Assembly (NCBI GenBank): GCA_051453625.1
Contig: JBOZIK010000001.1
Span: 270,622,627-270,686,626, forward strand
DNA from: Welwitschia mirabilis
Taxonomy: Eukaryota; Gnetophyta; Gnetopsida; Welwitschiales
Direction: 5' to 3'
Length of the DNA stretch: 64,000 nucleotides
Shown here in pieces: positions 47,771 through 60,858 of this stretch. The position numbers and the translations under genes are program-made. Under the pieces are notes generated by a model. It made no database searches, was not told the DNA's origin, and saw nothing but the letters and a program-made list of their open reading frames with translations. Position 1 is the stretch's first letter, and every line of letters starts with the position of its first letter.

Positions 47771-50700
47771 AAAAAGAAGTAGAAAAGAAGTAGAATAAAT
47801 GCAAAGAGAAGGAGAGATAGAGTGAAAGAATTCTATCTTAGCTTGAATGAATGAGGGAATGAAGAAAAATATGGGATGAATCAAAGAAAATAAGACTAAT
47901 AAAATTCATATGCACTTATCCTAAAGTTTAGCAATGGAAAAACATAAAATATACTTTGAGATAATAAACTATGTACATGGGAAGGAAAGTAGGCAGTGGC
48001 ACTAATGAGTCCAAGTAATAGTAATAAAAGCGATGTTTTAATGCTAGGCTATACAATCTTTAGCCAAGAGACTTAGGGGCAGTATAAAAATAGCATTGTG
48101 TAATCGGGCAAAGTACATCTATGAGTTAGGATTTAGTTTTTTATAAAATAAAGAAAGCATAATAATCATTGGATTACTTGCACTTATCAATAGCTAGGAT
48201 GAACAAGCATAAGTGTCTTTTGAGGTGTGTTTCTCAGAGTGGGGATGATGAAAAATGATTATTCTAGTGAATGTAAAAATGTAGAATAACTATGAAAATA
48301 AAACTCAAGTATAAATCTTATACAAAAGATATAAGTCCTAAGTTAATGACCTCTTCATTGAAATTTTTACAATTTTTTCTTTTATTTAATGGATCAAAAC
48401 ACCATATAAGTAAGGTCTCATTAAGTAAATTCATAAAAATTCATGAAATTAGTAAGCAAGTTTTATAAACAAATATTAATAAAAGCATAACATCAAAAAA
48501 TCTCCATTTTCCACTTTTATTTTTGAATTTTATCTTCCTACAATCATACATATACCTTGTTTCAAGGGATTGGATCATACCAAGCATCTATTGTTATGGC
48601 ATTTTTCTTCAATAGAGTTAAGCATGTTGTTCTTTAAAGAAATCACTACTTCATTGCCACCAATGAGCATCTATAGCCTCAATGTAGTTGATTATGTAAT
48701 AACTAGATTACTAGAGTTGTGTTACCAGCAAGCATCATTATATTTTAAAGAAGAGACATTATATTTTCTATTGATTATCCTTATTATATTCATTATTTTT
48801 AATGCACATAGAATGAATCATTAGATCATTAGCCTAATTAAAAAAAAAATTATTTCCATAAAATTATTGAAACCAAAGAGTATACAACGAAATAAGATTT
48901 CACATTTTCATCCATATTTTCTAGAATTATAGACTTCAAGTGAAACTAATCTTAACAAGATAAAATAAGTATAAATTTCTCTCAAATAATATAAGTACAC
49001 TTAAATTATACTAAAACTTGTTATGATAAAAGGATCACTTATTAATGGATTATTTGTTAAGGATCAATAAGAGTAATTAATTCTTATGAATTCATTAATG
49101 TATAAAAGGTATGGATGATTTGTTGATTAATCTGATAGTTTAGGAATGGAATGGATGCTTGAAAAGGCTTGAAAAAATGATAATGTTAAGGGTTCTTTAT
49201 GAAGAAAACATCCTTGAGCATTATTTTATTTGTTGTAAATTGTCTTAATCAATCAAAGATGCAACCATAAGAAGGTTTTTTAATTTCATGCAAAAGAAAA
49301 ATCTAGAAATGTTATGAATGTGGCTCAAATTAAATGGAATGGTTATTTAAAGAAGGCATAAGAAGGATAATATTTTAATGTGATAACTATGCACATAAAG
49401 TATAAGGATTGAAAAACGATATGTGGAGTGCAAATAGTAGAGCATAGGTGTTTGAAATCAAATGAAGTCCAACCTATGGTATTTTATGCTTTTGTAATAA
49501 TTAATTAATGGGTGAATTCAAAACATTAGAAGGGTCATTGAATGAATGAGATGAAAAGGCATTTGTCTCACAAGGATAATATTTAGAATTATTAATTTCA
49601 TTAACAAAGTCAATCTTATTGATTTTCACTCATAATTTAAAGGTATTAAAATTTTCAAGTCCATAATTAAATTGCCAAATGAAGTCTTCATTAGAATTTT
49701 CTTGCAAATAATAAATGTTGCAACATTTCTAGTATTCCATTAATATCATAATTACTTGAATAAATATTTGTTTTAAATCTAGGTTTCATTCTTATTATGT
49801 GAAGTTCTTTTGATTTTGGAAAATTTTAAAAATTAACATGATGTCTAACTCCTAGTTTCATAACTTAAGATTGTTATAAAGTAATTTTACAAAGAATAAT
49901 TTATGGGCATCTCTCATAGATTTAAAATTATGAATTTTAATGAAATGGTTATTGTATCTTAAAAAGTAAAGTATTGCCTAGACCTTTATATGATTAGTGA
50001 CAGGCTTATTTATGACTATTGGCAAACTAATCTTGTATTGTATAAGAGATATATATTCTTTCTCTACTTCTTCCACTATTACTTCAAATTAAAAATTCAA
50101 ATGTGAATTATTTTAAGACTTCAATGTGAATTCTTATGATAAATATGAGAGACAAATATTTTAGTTTAAAAAGAATAACTAGTACTCTATCAAGGTTTTC
50201 CTTGTTTAGAATCTATTATCCTCAATTATGTCAAGGTATCTACATGGAATTTGGGGATTTTTCTCATAGTTTGTCCTAATATTAATTTATTTTTTTATTC
50301 CTACTAAATTCATACATCACCTATGTCATAGAGAAAGCATCTGTAATTATAGAATAACAAATTGGTTATAACAAATGTTTTGCAAGGAAACTTTAGCATA
50401 TCAAAAAATATGAAGACCTAGAAATAAAAACGACATTTCTAAAAGCTTAATGATTCATTTTCTCAATAAAAAAGGAAATAATAAAATTACTTACTATTTA
50501 GTGAAAGCATGAAAAGTAAAAAGGGCTAAATTATTTGAAGATTTACCATTAGTTAAAACTTAGCATAACTTTAGGGAGTAATTAAAAGTGGGCATATGAT
50601 AATGGTAAAGCCATTTTTGCTATGTATTTTATTTTGAATAATGATGGATTTTTCACTCATGATCTTAATCCTATAAATCCTATGGAATAAAGTCTATTAG

Positions 50701-52779
50701 GATTTTCTCTTCAAATCTAATACCATCTATAGACTTTTCAATCAATTTATAAGATAAAAAATGAGGGACTTTGGCATCTATCCCTTTTTTATGCAGTTAT
50801 AAATTCATTTATATTAAGACTCTATGATATCTTTGCCTCTTCTAATTATTAAATAATCAAGATTAAATTGTTGCTATAAAAATTTATGACATTTTCATAA
50901 ATCATTTTTATAAACATAGTTTATTTTGTTTATTACATGGAATACAATAAAGAGGAAGCTTTGGAGTCCCTTAGCATTCTACAAATCAAAAGTTAATTAA
51001 AAAAAGGAATGCATCTTTGATATAAAAGAAAGGATAAATCTTTAAAGAGCCACAACAATTTTACTTTCAAAGAAATATCCATCTAAAATCTAAATCAAAA
51101 TGAAAATTTCATAGTGGAAAGAAAAGCCCAAAATGAAGGTTCTTGTCTTATTGCATGAGCCCTATTAAATAAAATAACTACAAATTCTAAAATTTTCAAG
51201 ACACCTTTGTCATTTTCTAAATATTTAGAAACCTTCCGCAATCTAAAGAGGAAATCATCCTAGAAGTTTTTTTTTTAAAGTGTAGATAAAGATGTGTTTC
51301 AGTGATTCTTTAAACAAATAAAGATACAAGATTTAACTTGAATACACAGTTTAAGAAAAGACACAGAATCAATGATTTGAGGGGAAAAACTTGTGTAAGA
51401 AATGAAAATCTAGAAAATACATCCTTTAAAGAAGAAGGATGTTCTATATAAGTTTAAAATTACTTATACATATATTTGATAACATTTAATAACTTTGTAT
51501 ACTCATCTTGACTATTTGCTAAATGTTTTATTTAACTTCTTACTTTGAAAGATTTTGCATTATAGGATCATCCAATTTTGAATTAATTTATCTCAAGTCC
51601 TACTTTAGCTCTTCAAGTAATGGATTGCTATCAAAATTCTTCATTTCCACTAAGTGACTAGTTATAGAATTCTACATACATGTATTTATAATTTTTGGAT
51701 AGCTAGAATGAAAAATGATAAAATCCAAAAAATGCTAGTAGATTGCATGAAATGTAATAATAAGAATTGGAAATCTTAAAGCACATCCACTCCTACATTA
51801 AGCTCACTTCAACTTGTTTTTTTGGGTAATTGGTGGGTAATCATAACAAATCCCAAAATTAAAATTCTAATAATCCTATTTAATCATAAATAGATTAAAT
51901 CTTAAAAAAAATTCATATCTAGAGTGTCGAACATTGAAAGAAGAAATGAAAGAGTGGCTTGAAGAATCAACAAGCTGGTAAAGAAGAAGACCCACCTAGT
52001 TATACTCTCGGATATAGTTATTTGAGTCCTAAGAATAGGAAAAATAATTCATCATAAAATAGAATAAATTATAGCTCCAATGAAAGTTCTTATTAAGTTC
52101 CAAAATTTATTTTGGAATTTAAGTTAATTTTTTCAAATAAGGTTTTATAATTTAATTGTAGAGAAACTTTATATTATGAAATTTTCAATATGGTTTTAAC
52201 ATTAAAATTAAGAGTCATTCTTTTAATCAAATTTTAGTTGTAATATATAATCAATTAAACATGCCAAGTGTTAGTTGAAATAAGAGTATAACAAATGTTT
52301 ATGAAGATATTATTAAATTAAATGCATTGTTTGTTTATTAAATTTAAAGGAGTCCAAGGATTATGCTACTTTTATTTCTATTATCAAACCTAAAAACTTT
52401 AATTAGTATTAGAGACATTATTAAAATTTGCCCTATCTACATTTAATTCTTCTTAAAATCTTACTAATTTTCCCTTAAATTATAGTGAATTTCTAGCACA
52501 TTTTTTGACATAGTTTTGATTTAAATTCTGCCATAATATTTTTATAAAATTCTACCATAGTATTTTTATGAACAAATTCATGTCAAATCTTTCAAAGTGT
52601 TTTATGCCCATTTTAATATTTTTGTTATAGATCTAAATGTTTTATTTTGGCATAAAATGTTTGTAAATTTCAATAATTCTATTATAGATATAAATGTTTC
52701 TTTTTACAGAATCTATTTTTGAATGGTTATGGGTTCTTTGTCTTTGTTTGTACAAGATCTTAACTTTGAATCAAATATT
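47771..52779. other. AT-rich stretch, no recognisable gene
   Basis: The 84-codon frame at 48570-48824 has no motif. I checked the region for LTR-like ends, primer sites and pol motifs and found none that hold. Confidence 0.5.
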
Positions 52780-53535
52780 TCATATGTTCCAAATCTTTTC
52801 AAATTCAAGAAATATCTTAGCAAAGAGGTTTGTTGACAAGGAAACCTTGACCTACTAGGAAAAATTTCAAACTATTCAATATTATTTCAATTCACTAGTA
52901 AATCATGGAAAAGTTCCTTAGTTTGATTGTAATCCCTATGAGGCTTAGAAGCATAGGATGGAAATCTACCTTAAATCTAAGGAGATTTAGGATTATGTTG
53001 AGCTTAATTTTATTTTACTAAACTAGAGGATGACTATAGGGATTACAATAAATGTATAAAATGTGATTGTAAAATCATTACAATCATTCATCTAAGTGTG
53101 TCTGCTAATGAGTTTAAGAAGATGAGAAAATATAACTAAACCTATAAGACTCTATAGAGGCTTAGATGAAATTTATTAAGATCATAAAAAGTAAGAGCCA
53201 TAAGATTATAAAAATCTAAGGATTCAGTTTAATAATATTAAAATGAAATTAAATATGGATAGGATGTCAAGGACTTTATTCAATGAGTCAAAGATCTAGT
53301 CAAGATAATGTTTAATCTTAATCATGAAATACCAAGTAATGATGTTGTTGTGAAAATCTTAAGGTTACTTACAAAAACCTTTTAAATCTTTTGTTATAAT
53401 AATTAGTAATTTCCTATATCTAAATCTCTTAATTTAGAATTACTTATAGGATTTTTTGATCTAGCTTGAGTACTTTCTTAAGGGGGAAGAATAAGAAAAC
53501 CCTATAGCCTTAAAAGAATCCACCACTAAAGGATT
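52780..53535 (+). pseudogene. copia-type gag (UBN2) remnant
   Basis: Across 52900-53520 short stretches in changing frames resemble the C-terminal half of copia gag: a Leu-Tyr-Arg-Gly-Leu-Asp-Glu part near 53150, 'FIQ.VKDLVKIMFNLNHEIPSNDVVVKILRLLTKTF' like part at 53270-53385 (the usual 'F...I..L...G..I.......ILRSLP..F'), then 'LNLELLIG' near 53425, like 'LSLDELIG.L'. The frame is broken many times. No LTR or pol follows because a gap begins at 53536. Confidence 0.55.
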
Positions 53536-53713
53536 NNNNNNNNNNNNNNNNNNNNNNNNNNNNNNNNNNNNNNNNNNNNNNNNNNNNNNNNNNNNNNNNN
53601 NNNNNNNNNNNNNNNNNNNNNNNNNNNNNNNNNNNNNNNNNNNNNNNNNNNNNNNNNNNNNNNNNNNNNNNNNNNNNNNNNNNNNNNNNNNNNNNNNNNN
53701 NNNNNNNNNNNNN
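53536..53713. other. assembly gap (178 N)
   Basis: It is bounded on the right by the (TC)n run, so microsatellite sequence probably caused the break. Confidence 0.99.

Positions 53714-53786
<73 letters not shown>
53714..53786. repeat. (TC)n microsatellite
   Basis: About 36 perfect TC units directly follow the gap. The minus-strand Arg-Glu repeat frame across it is an artefact. Confidence 0.97.
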
Positions 53787-53789
<3 letters not shown>

Positions 53790-54129
53790 TAGGTGATTCT
53801 TGGAGCTCATGTTTAAGATATTTTTAGTGTAGCACATCTTTAATGTGCCCTCTTGTTAACTCCTTGGTGATGCATTCTATTATGAAAATCTAAAAGAGTG
53901 TAGTAAAATATGCTTACATCTCACATCGGTTTTCCTATTCTTAAGGAAAGATTTTTTTAATTAATGACTTGCAAACCCCAAAACTTAAAAGGACAAGTTA
54001 AAGTGAATATAAAGTGTCTAATGTAGTGGAAGTTAATTTGGCATTTGATCTTTCATTGACAACAAAATCCTCTGGTATAAAATCTTATACAACTTCAGTA
54101 TGAGGAACCAACTCTTAAATTTTTTTAAC

Positions 54130-55190
54130 ATGGATTTTGGCTTCAAATGTAATGGTGGAATCTTTCATGCTAAAATGCCTATGAATGACTTAAAGCACTT
54201 AGAGGCTTGATCTAAGAACAATTTCATTAGCAAGTTCCAACCCTTAAAAGGGCTCACCTGTATAGAAAAATTATGCTTATTGTGTGATCAAAAATTACCA
54301 GTAAAATATAATGTAATACATCTTCAATATGGACTGTTGCATTTTATTTTTGATTTGGAACATGATATGAATAATCTTTTAGTAGGAGGCCCTTATTTTT
54401 TTATTAAAAGGTCTAAATTTAACAAAATGGTTCCCTATTATTATTAATAAATCCTCTCTTTTCAAGAAGATTCTAATTTGGATTCATATTTCAAATCTTT
54501 ACCCAAAAATATAAGACCTTGATTTTTTCAAGCCATTTGGAGATACACTAAAAAAAATTTGTTAAACTTGATAGAAATACTAATCTCATGGTGAAAATGG
54601 AAATGGCTAGAATTTGTGTTTATATGAAATTAGATATTTTTAATGTACGTAACATCATCTTGGATACTATATGGGAGGAAATAGTCTTCAATCTTGAAAT
54701 TGAAAATCTTATTATATAATGTTCAAAATGTAGAAAAAATGATTACATAATGGGAAAAAAGTAACCAAAAGAAAAAAAATTAAAAAGATTGAAAATACTG
54801 ATTAGTAAGAAGTCAAGAAAAATAAAAAAAAAAGAAACCAACTTCAATTCTAAATAATGCTAAATAAGTGTGATATACCTTTAGAAGAAGAACTATAATA
54901 GATGATAAAAAATAAAATGGAAAAATATTATGATAAAGTTGAACAGAAAGGTATAGAGTGCATCCATAATATGTAGGTCTTATTTTCAATTCTTCATTCA
55001 CGACAATAGTCATAGATGAACATGGTTTAAGGATAGAAACTTAAAGATAGTAAAAATAGCATTAATGATTGCATGGTGGATACGCAGGTAAATAATAGAA
55101 ATGGAATACTGGGACAGATAGACAAAATAATAAGAATGAATATCCAAAAAGGCAAGACTAAAAAGGAGATAAAGGAGGACATTTTAGATG
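54130..55190 (+). pseudogene. LINE ORF1 remnant (DUF4283-type RNA-binding protein)
   Basis: From the ATG at 54130 the sequence shows the plant L1 ORF1 pattern: 'VIHLQYGLLHFIFDLEHD' and 'LLVGGPYFFIKRSKF' (54310-54420) for the DUF4283 core ('F.F....D...VL..GPW...'), a 'DLDFFKPFGDTLKK' part (54520-54555), then 'MEMARICVYMKLDIFNVRN' (54597-54655), like 'YARVCVEVD', ending with 'CSKC', the start of the zinc knuckle region, near 54720-54732. Frameshifts occur between the blocks. A low-complexity Lys-rich region follows. The protein would bind LINE RNA. Confidence 0.7.
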
Positions 55191-56424
55191 AAAAGAAGTC
55201 TTAACTCTCATTTTCATGATTATTTTTTGGAATTGGAAAGGCCTTGAGAATGGACAAAAATTTTCCTACCTTTAGAGTCTCTTAAGTGACTAACTAGTTT
55301 CTATGTGTCTTCTTTAAGAAATAAAGCTTGATTCCTTAAATAGTAGTCATTTTTATGCAAAATTTACTTGGTCCTTTATTTTGGCTTTAAGTATGGGCAC
55401 TAAAGGGGGATTGATAATGGTAACATATCTATTGTTAGAAAGAGTAATAACAACCTTACTATGGATGGGATTTTTAATGATCAAAAGAGAAAATCACCAA
55501 CTTTTATAACCCTCAAGAAGCAAATCAAAGACTCCAATGTCTTTAATACATTATGTTAGATTATTCAGAAATCATTATGGATGACTTTAATTAAATCCTT
55601 AATTCTCATAAGAAGATCGATAATGTTTCTAATCTCTTAATTATTGATGTTTTCTATTATTTTATTAATAAGCATAGCCTTAGAGAATTTCTCTTTATGA
55701 TGCTTCCTATACTTAGAATAATCTTAGTGAAGGTGAAAATCATGTTATGTTAAGAATTGATAAATGTTTAGTCAAAAACTCTAATAAGCATTTCTTTCTT
55801 AAAGTAAGAGCTAGATTCTTTTCCAATCATAGGCCCATAACACTCATGATGAACTTCCCCCAAAATAACTCTCTTTTCTATTTTGAGCACTTTTGGTTAA
55901 AGATCCAAACTACATTGAGTTAATTAATCATGTTTGGAATACTCTGGTAAAAGGCAATGCTATATGTAGATTATTTAAAAACTCAAAATTTTAAGGCATG
56001 AATTAATTATTTGCAAGAAACGGTTTAATGATTTCTTTAGAGACACTAAGAATCAATTATTGGAGGAGCCAAGCATTATCCACAAGCACAATGAAATCAT
56101 CAATTCTAATTTAGATTATAAAAAGAATATTATCTATCAAATTCATGATATATCTTCTAAGAAAGAGACTTACTAGAAATAATGATCTAAAATACAATAT
56201 TTTAAAGAAGGCAACCACAACACAAAATTATTCTTCTAGATAGTGAATAGACATAGAAGAAAAATAGTACATAGTGGATTATGCTTGTAATGCGTTGTAA
56301 GTCCAATGCTCATATTGCTAATTCCTTTATTGAATATTTTTAAAATTTGTTTATAGAGAAGCCAGTGGTTATTGGCAGTGTTATAGTTGGTCCTCCTATC
56401 ACTAATAAATAATAATATTATTTG

Positions 56425-57179
56425 NNNNNNNNNNNNNNNNNNNNNNNNNNNNNNNNNNNNNNNNNNNNNNNNNNNNNNNNNNNNNNNNNNNNNNNNNNNN
56501 NNNNNNNNNNNNNNNNNNNNNNNNNNNNNNNNNNNNNNNNNNNNNNNNNNNNNNNNNNNNNNNNNNNNNNNNNNNNNNNNNNNNNNNNNNNNNNNNNNNN
56601 NNNNNNNNNNNNNNNNNNNNNNNNNNNNNNNNNNNNNNNNNNNNNNNNNNNNNNNNNNNNNNNNNNNNNNNNNNNNNNNNNNNNNNNNNNNNNNNNNNNN
56701 NNNNNNNNNNNNNNNNNNNNNNNNNNNNNNNNNNNNNNNNNNNNNNNNNNNNNNNNNNNNNNNNNNNNNNNNNNNNNNNNNNNNNNNNNNNNNNNNNNNN
56801 NNNNNNNNNNNNNNNNNNNNNNNNNNNNNNNNNNNNNNNNNNNNNNNNNNNNNNNNNNNNNNNNNNNNNNNNNNNNNNNNNNNNNNNNNNNNNNNNNNNN
56901 NNNNNNNNNNNNNNNNNNNNNNNNNNNNNNNNNNNNNNNNNNNNNNNNNNNNNNNNNNNNNNNNNNNNNNNNNNNNNNNNNNNNNNNNNNNNNNNNNNNN
57001 NNNNNNNNNNNNNNNNNNNNNNNNNNNNNNNNNNNNNNNNNNNNNNNNNNNNNNNNNNNNNNNNNNNNNNNNNNNNNNNNNNNNNNNNNNNNNNNNNNNN
57101 NNNNNNNNNNNNNNNNNNNNNNNNNNNNNNNNNNNNNNNNNNNNNNNNNNNNNNNNNNNNNNNNNNNNNNNNNNNNNNN
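56425..57179. other. assembly gap (755 N)
   Basis: It lies within LINE ORF2, between the linker and the reverse transcriptase. A gap of this size fits the missing N-terminal part of the reverse transcriptase. Confidence 0.99.
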
Positions 57180-57806
57180 AAAGTTGATGTTTGTGATGCA
57201 ATTCAAGAAATGTTCAAGAAACGTACTTTTTATAAAACTTTCAATGACACTCTTCTCATGCTTATTCCTAAAATAAAAGATTTAAAAAGTCCTTACTAGT
57301 ACAAGTTAATCAGTATTTGCAATGTTTTCTATAAGATTTGCAATAAGATTATTGAAAATAGATTTAAAGTAATTCTTTCAAATTTGATCCTCTCATCCCA
57401 ATCTAGTTTTGATTTAGGAATAGTTATCCATGATAACATAATCCTCTCTAATGAAATTCTTCATGTAGATCATGGAAGATAGAAACATGTAATGTTCATT
57501 AAGCTTGATATATCTAAAGTGTTCGATATAGTATAGTAGAAACAGTAGACTATGTGTTATAGGAGTGTGGTGTACCTACACCCTCAGGCATCTCATTCAC
57601 TTTTGTATCTCGATGTAAACCTTCTTTGTTATGGTTAATGGAGAGAGATATGGCTAATTTTTTAGGGTAGTAGTATCCTATGTCAAGAATATTTTCTTTC
57701 TCCTTGTCTATTTATTCTTGTAATAGATTTCTTAGCCTATTTCTTCATTTAGAATTAGAACCAAATTTCTTCCATCAAGATAACTTCTTTATATCCCATT
57801 CTTTAG

Positions 57807-57916
57807 TTTATAGATGATACTCTTCTTTGTCTAGACTTTAGCCTCCATATGGTAAGGCATATTTATGGATGACACTCTTCTTTGTCTGGGCTTTAACCTT
57901 CTTGTGGTAAGGCATA
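57807..57916 (+). repeat. 55-bp tandem duplication over the LINE catalytic box
   Basis: Two copies (57807-57861 and 57862-57916) match at 47 of 55 positions. Each begins TTTAT(A/G)GATGA and encodes Phe-(Ile/Met)-Asp-Asp-Thr-Leu-Leu-Cys-Leu, the catalytic box of the reverse transcriptase. A 55-base period is not a multiple of three, so the duplication shifts the frame. Confidence 0.9.
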
Positions 57917-59000
57917 CTTACAATTTATTAAATAAGTTTTATGATTTCTTAGATATTGCAATAAATTGGTATAAATCAAAAATCTTCCTCATTAATGCTC
58001 CTCAAGCAAGAAAAACAACTACCTCTTAGATATTTCAGTGCTTACAAACCACATTTCCTAATGCCTACCTTGGTCTTTCTTTTAACTTAGGTTAGATTGC
58101 TAATAATATTTAGGTTTCTTTGGTGAGAAAAATTATATCTTGGTTAATTAGATAGAAAAAATAATTTTTTATCAAGTGTGGGAAAAGTTCTTCTTCTTAA
58201 ATATTTCTTATTAAGTTTGACTCTTTATCTCACTAGTTTCTTTCCTATAACTAATAAGTATGCTAGCATGATAGATAACATTAGTTTGGTGACAAATTTC
58301 ACAATAGGCTTCACCTTATAAACTTTGATTAAATTGCCATATTAAAAAAAATTAGGTGATCTAGGCATTAGAAAAACTATGTATATAAGTAAGTGTATTC
58401 TTATTAAGCACTACTATAGATATCTCTCTGATAATAACATCCTTTGGGTTAACTTATTTAAATAATATTATTATGATAAAGCAAGGCATTCTACTTTTTG
58501 TAAGAACATTATCTACTTCACTAAAGAGGTTTGGTCTTAGGCTTATGAAAATCAAACTTTTTCTACCGTCAATGGTAAAATAAGAATATCAGTTAGTTAT
58601 CATAATTTGTTTAAGTATGATCATAGATGGAAGAAATTATGGAAGCTAAATATCCTAGAGAAAATTAAAAAAAAATTTGTGATATATGTTAAAAAGATGT
58701 ATTCCCATAATAGATGAGCTTATTCAAAGAAATTCAAGGATTGATCAAGATTGTCCAATGTTCCATAAAGATAATGAATCTCAAAATTATCTTTTCATTG
58801 AATGTGTTATTGCAAAAGATCTTTAGAAAGGGATAAATATCTCTCCTCCTTTTTACATTATCTTGGATACTTTTACCTATTTTGGAAAAATGCCTCTATG
58901 ATTGTTGGTGCTTAACTATTATGAAAGCAATGCAACATTTAATTTTAGTAAGAAAAATTATCTATTATAAAGTTGAAATTCAAAATTATTAGACATATTA

Positions 59001-59796
59001 AAGAACTAGATTAAATCCCGTTCAAAAAAAATCATGACATTCCAAACCCTGCAAACCAAATTGTGCCTAATTTATAGGAGAATGCATAGCAAAGAATGTT
59101 AGAAACATGCTAGAAAGAAGAATTTGAACCATGCCCAAGTAGTTGATATGATAATAATGCATTGAAGACATGAGGAAGGCTCTAAGAATCAAATCTACTA
59201 AAAATAACATGCTATTATATCATAAGCAAATTTGGAAGGCCTTTTAAGTAACTAGATGGGTTTCTTATGTTCTTAGCCTCAAAGGACATGATCTTTATCT
59301 CTTTAAGTAATGTTCAAAAACTAAAATGGTAAAGCTATTGAATAAATAACATTGCCATTTTTTATTGATATTTTATCTGTTAGTAATTTCACTTGCATAG
59401 GTTCACAAGGAATAGAGTTTAAAAGGTGAGTATTAAAGGCTATCATTATTTTTACTTTAAGAGATTAATTGTTAAAAACCTTAGCAAAAGAGGTATAAGC
59501 TACAGAAGAAAGGATTTATTGAGGTTATTTGATTCTTCAGCTACATTAATTATGAAACACTTTACTTTAAAGGGCCACTTTGATAAGATTAATGATCTAT
59601 ACTTTTATTTTCTTTCTATCATAATGGAAGAGTTTAAAATAGATCTTCCTTTTTTTCCTCTGATTCTCTTCATTACTCGCTTCAAAGCTATAAGATATGG
59701 CATGAAGGATTGATTGGATTGCTTTATTTTATAAAAAAAAAAAAAAAAGATTGATGAAAGAATCTTATTATTACTCTACCAATTTAGGTGATCGTT
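59001..59796 (+). other. stretch between LINE and gypsy LTR, with an unassigned open frame
   Basis: A 95-codon plus-strand frame (59426-59713) with a 'FTLKGHFDKINDLYFYFLSIIMEE' like centre faintly resembles the C-terminal part of putative plant transposon proteins, which often show a 'F.L..KF.RVF.YHF.LLNHFR' pattern. A run of 16 A follows at 59733-59748. It may be a retroposed fragment or the tail of another element. This is uncertain. Confidence 0.35.
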
Positions 59797-60842
59797 TGAT
59801 GGGGTTTTATGAGCTGTTTGATAGGACTTTTATACATGTTTAGGTGCACATTTGAGGATTTTCAATATTCAATAGGAAATCTTGGAAATATGCAATTCTT
59901 ACCTAGATTTGATGTATTAAAGCCACATTTTAATGCATAGAGCTTTAGAGAATAAATACTGATAAAAGTACTAAGTTTCTTCTCAAGAAAATGATTAAAA
60001 AAGACCATCGTCCCCTCATCGTTCCCATGATAGGCTGGATGATGACATATTTGCATGCTGATATGGATTGCTGAGTTATCATTTTGAATCATCTTTTGTA
60101 ATAATCCATTATTTCCTTATCATCTAGATGACATTGACATGTAATTGCCTCTGATAGTGATCCTTGACTGTTTTGTCCTTTTCTGCATTATAAGTGAATG
60201 TATCTTACCATGCCTTCTATTTTTTTTTTTTTTGTTCTATTTTCCTATAAATAAGTCCTCTTTTGACTTTTCTTCTCATCTTAGTTGCACTAGAAATTCT
60301 TGTGACAGGAGATTAAAGGGTGGAAGATTCATCTCAAGTACTACAGAAAGGCATTCCTTTGGTATGGGGTTGTGTATCCTCTATTGAAGCTTGGCTATTT
60401 TGTAACGTAGATGTTATTACTCTTTTTAATACAAAAACCTTGTTTAGTTTTCATGTTTGTATGTTAGTTTCTTTAATGACCCTTATATTCTATGTTTCCC
60501 TTGATCTGTAATAATTTCTTGGGTCATATAGATTGTCAAAGGAATCCTTTATTAAGGTTGAAAAGCAAGTAGTATTAAAATCATTTTTGCATTACTTGTT
60601 AGATTAAGTTGCATCTTGCATTTGCATTGTATCTTTTATTTCCTACATTGTTCTTTGTTTCTGATTCCTGTTATTATTTTGAAATGAAATCTGAGTCTCA
60701 TCTCATAGTCTTTAATGTGGATATGACATTTTGGGTCTACTCTACTTATACTAGTATGTTGTATTATGTGAGATATCCATTTATTTTATGAAATACAAAA
60801 TCCATTTGAACTTAAGCACTTGTATAAATACACACCGTAACA
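59797..60842 (+). repeat. gypsy 5' LTR (about 1046 bases)
   Basis: It starts TGATGGGG, the same as the copy at 24453, and ends CCGTAACA three bases before the primer site. It contains ATCATCTAGATGAC (60119-60132) and a TATAAATA box at 60246-60253. Short open frames within it (60145-60387, 60320-60511, 60609-60791) are chance. Confidence 0.75.
60246..60253 (+). promoter_or_regulatory. TATA box of the gypsy LTR promoter
   Basis: TATAAATA, conserved with 24930-24937 in the related LTR and followed by AAGTCC. A transcription start 25-35 bases downstream would be expected. Confidence 0.5.
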
Positions 60843-60845
60843 AAT

Positions 60846-60858
60846 TGGCGTTGTTGCC
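60846..60858 (+). promoter_or_regulatory. gypsy primer binding site (tRNA-Asp type)
   Basis: TGGCGTTGTTGCC differs at two of 13 positions from TGGCGCCGTTGCC, the tRNA-Asp complement used by plant Athila/Tat-type gypsy elements. Both differences are C to T. It lies 3 bases after the LTR end. Confidence 0.8.

Larger units (their letters stand above)
53960..59000 (+). mobile_element. L1-type non-LTR retrotransposon (LINE), decayed
   Basis: A plus-strand ORF1 remnant of the plant L1 kind is followed by endonuclease/reverse transcriptase/zf-RVT remnants of ORF2 in the usual order. The 3' end is not certain: ORF2 similarity stops near 58820-59000, and the first long A run is at 59733-59748. No target duplication was found. 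Confidence 0.85.
55200..59000 (+). pseudogene. LINE ORF2 remnant (endonuclease, reverse transcriptase, zf-RVT)
   Basis: A 'NWKGLEN' like start (near 55238, the 'WN.RGL' of the endonuclease) opens ORF2. At 55880-56260 the linker region appears: 'VKDPNYIELI', 'LVKGNAICRLFK', 'KYNILKKATTTQN' (the 'WLK.GD.NTKFFH' block). After the 755-N gap the reverse transcriptase is recognisable: 'KRTFYKTFNDTLLMLIPK' , 'ICNVFYKICNKIIENR' and 'MFIKLDISKVFD' (57180-57530), then 'VMVNGERYG' (57635), and the catalytic Phe-x-Asp-Asp twice (57807 and 57862). At 58630-58830 the zf-RVT domain is present ('LWKLNILEKIKKKF', 'DQDCPMFHKDNESQNYLFIECV'). Frames change many times. Confidence 0.85.
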
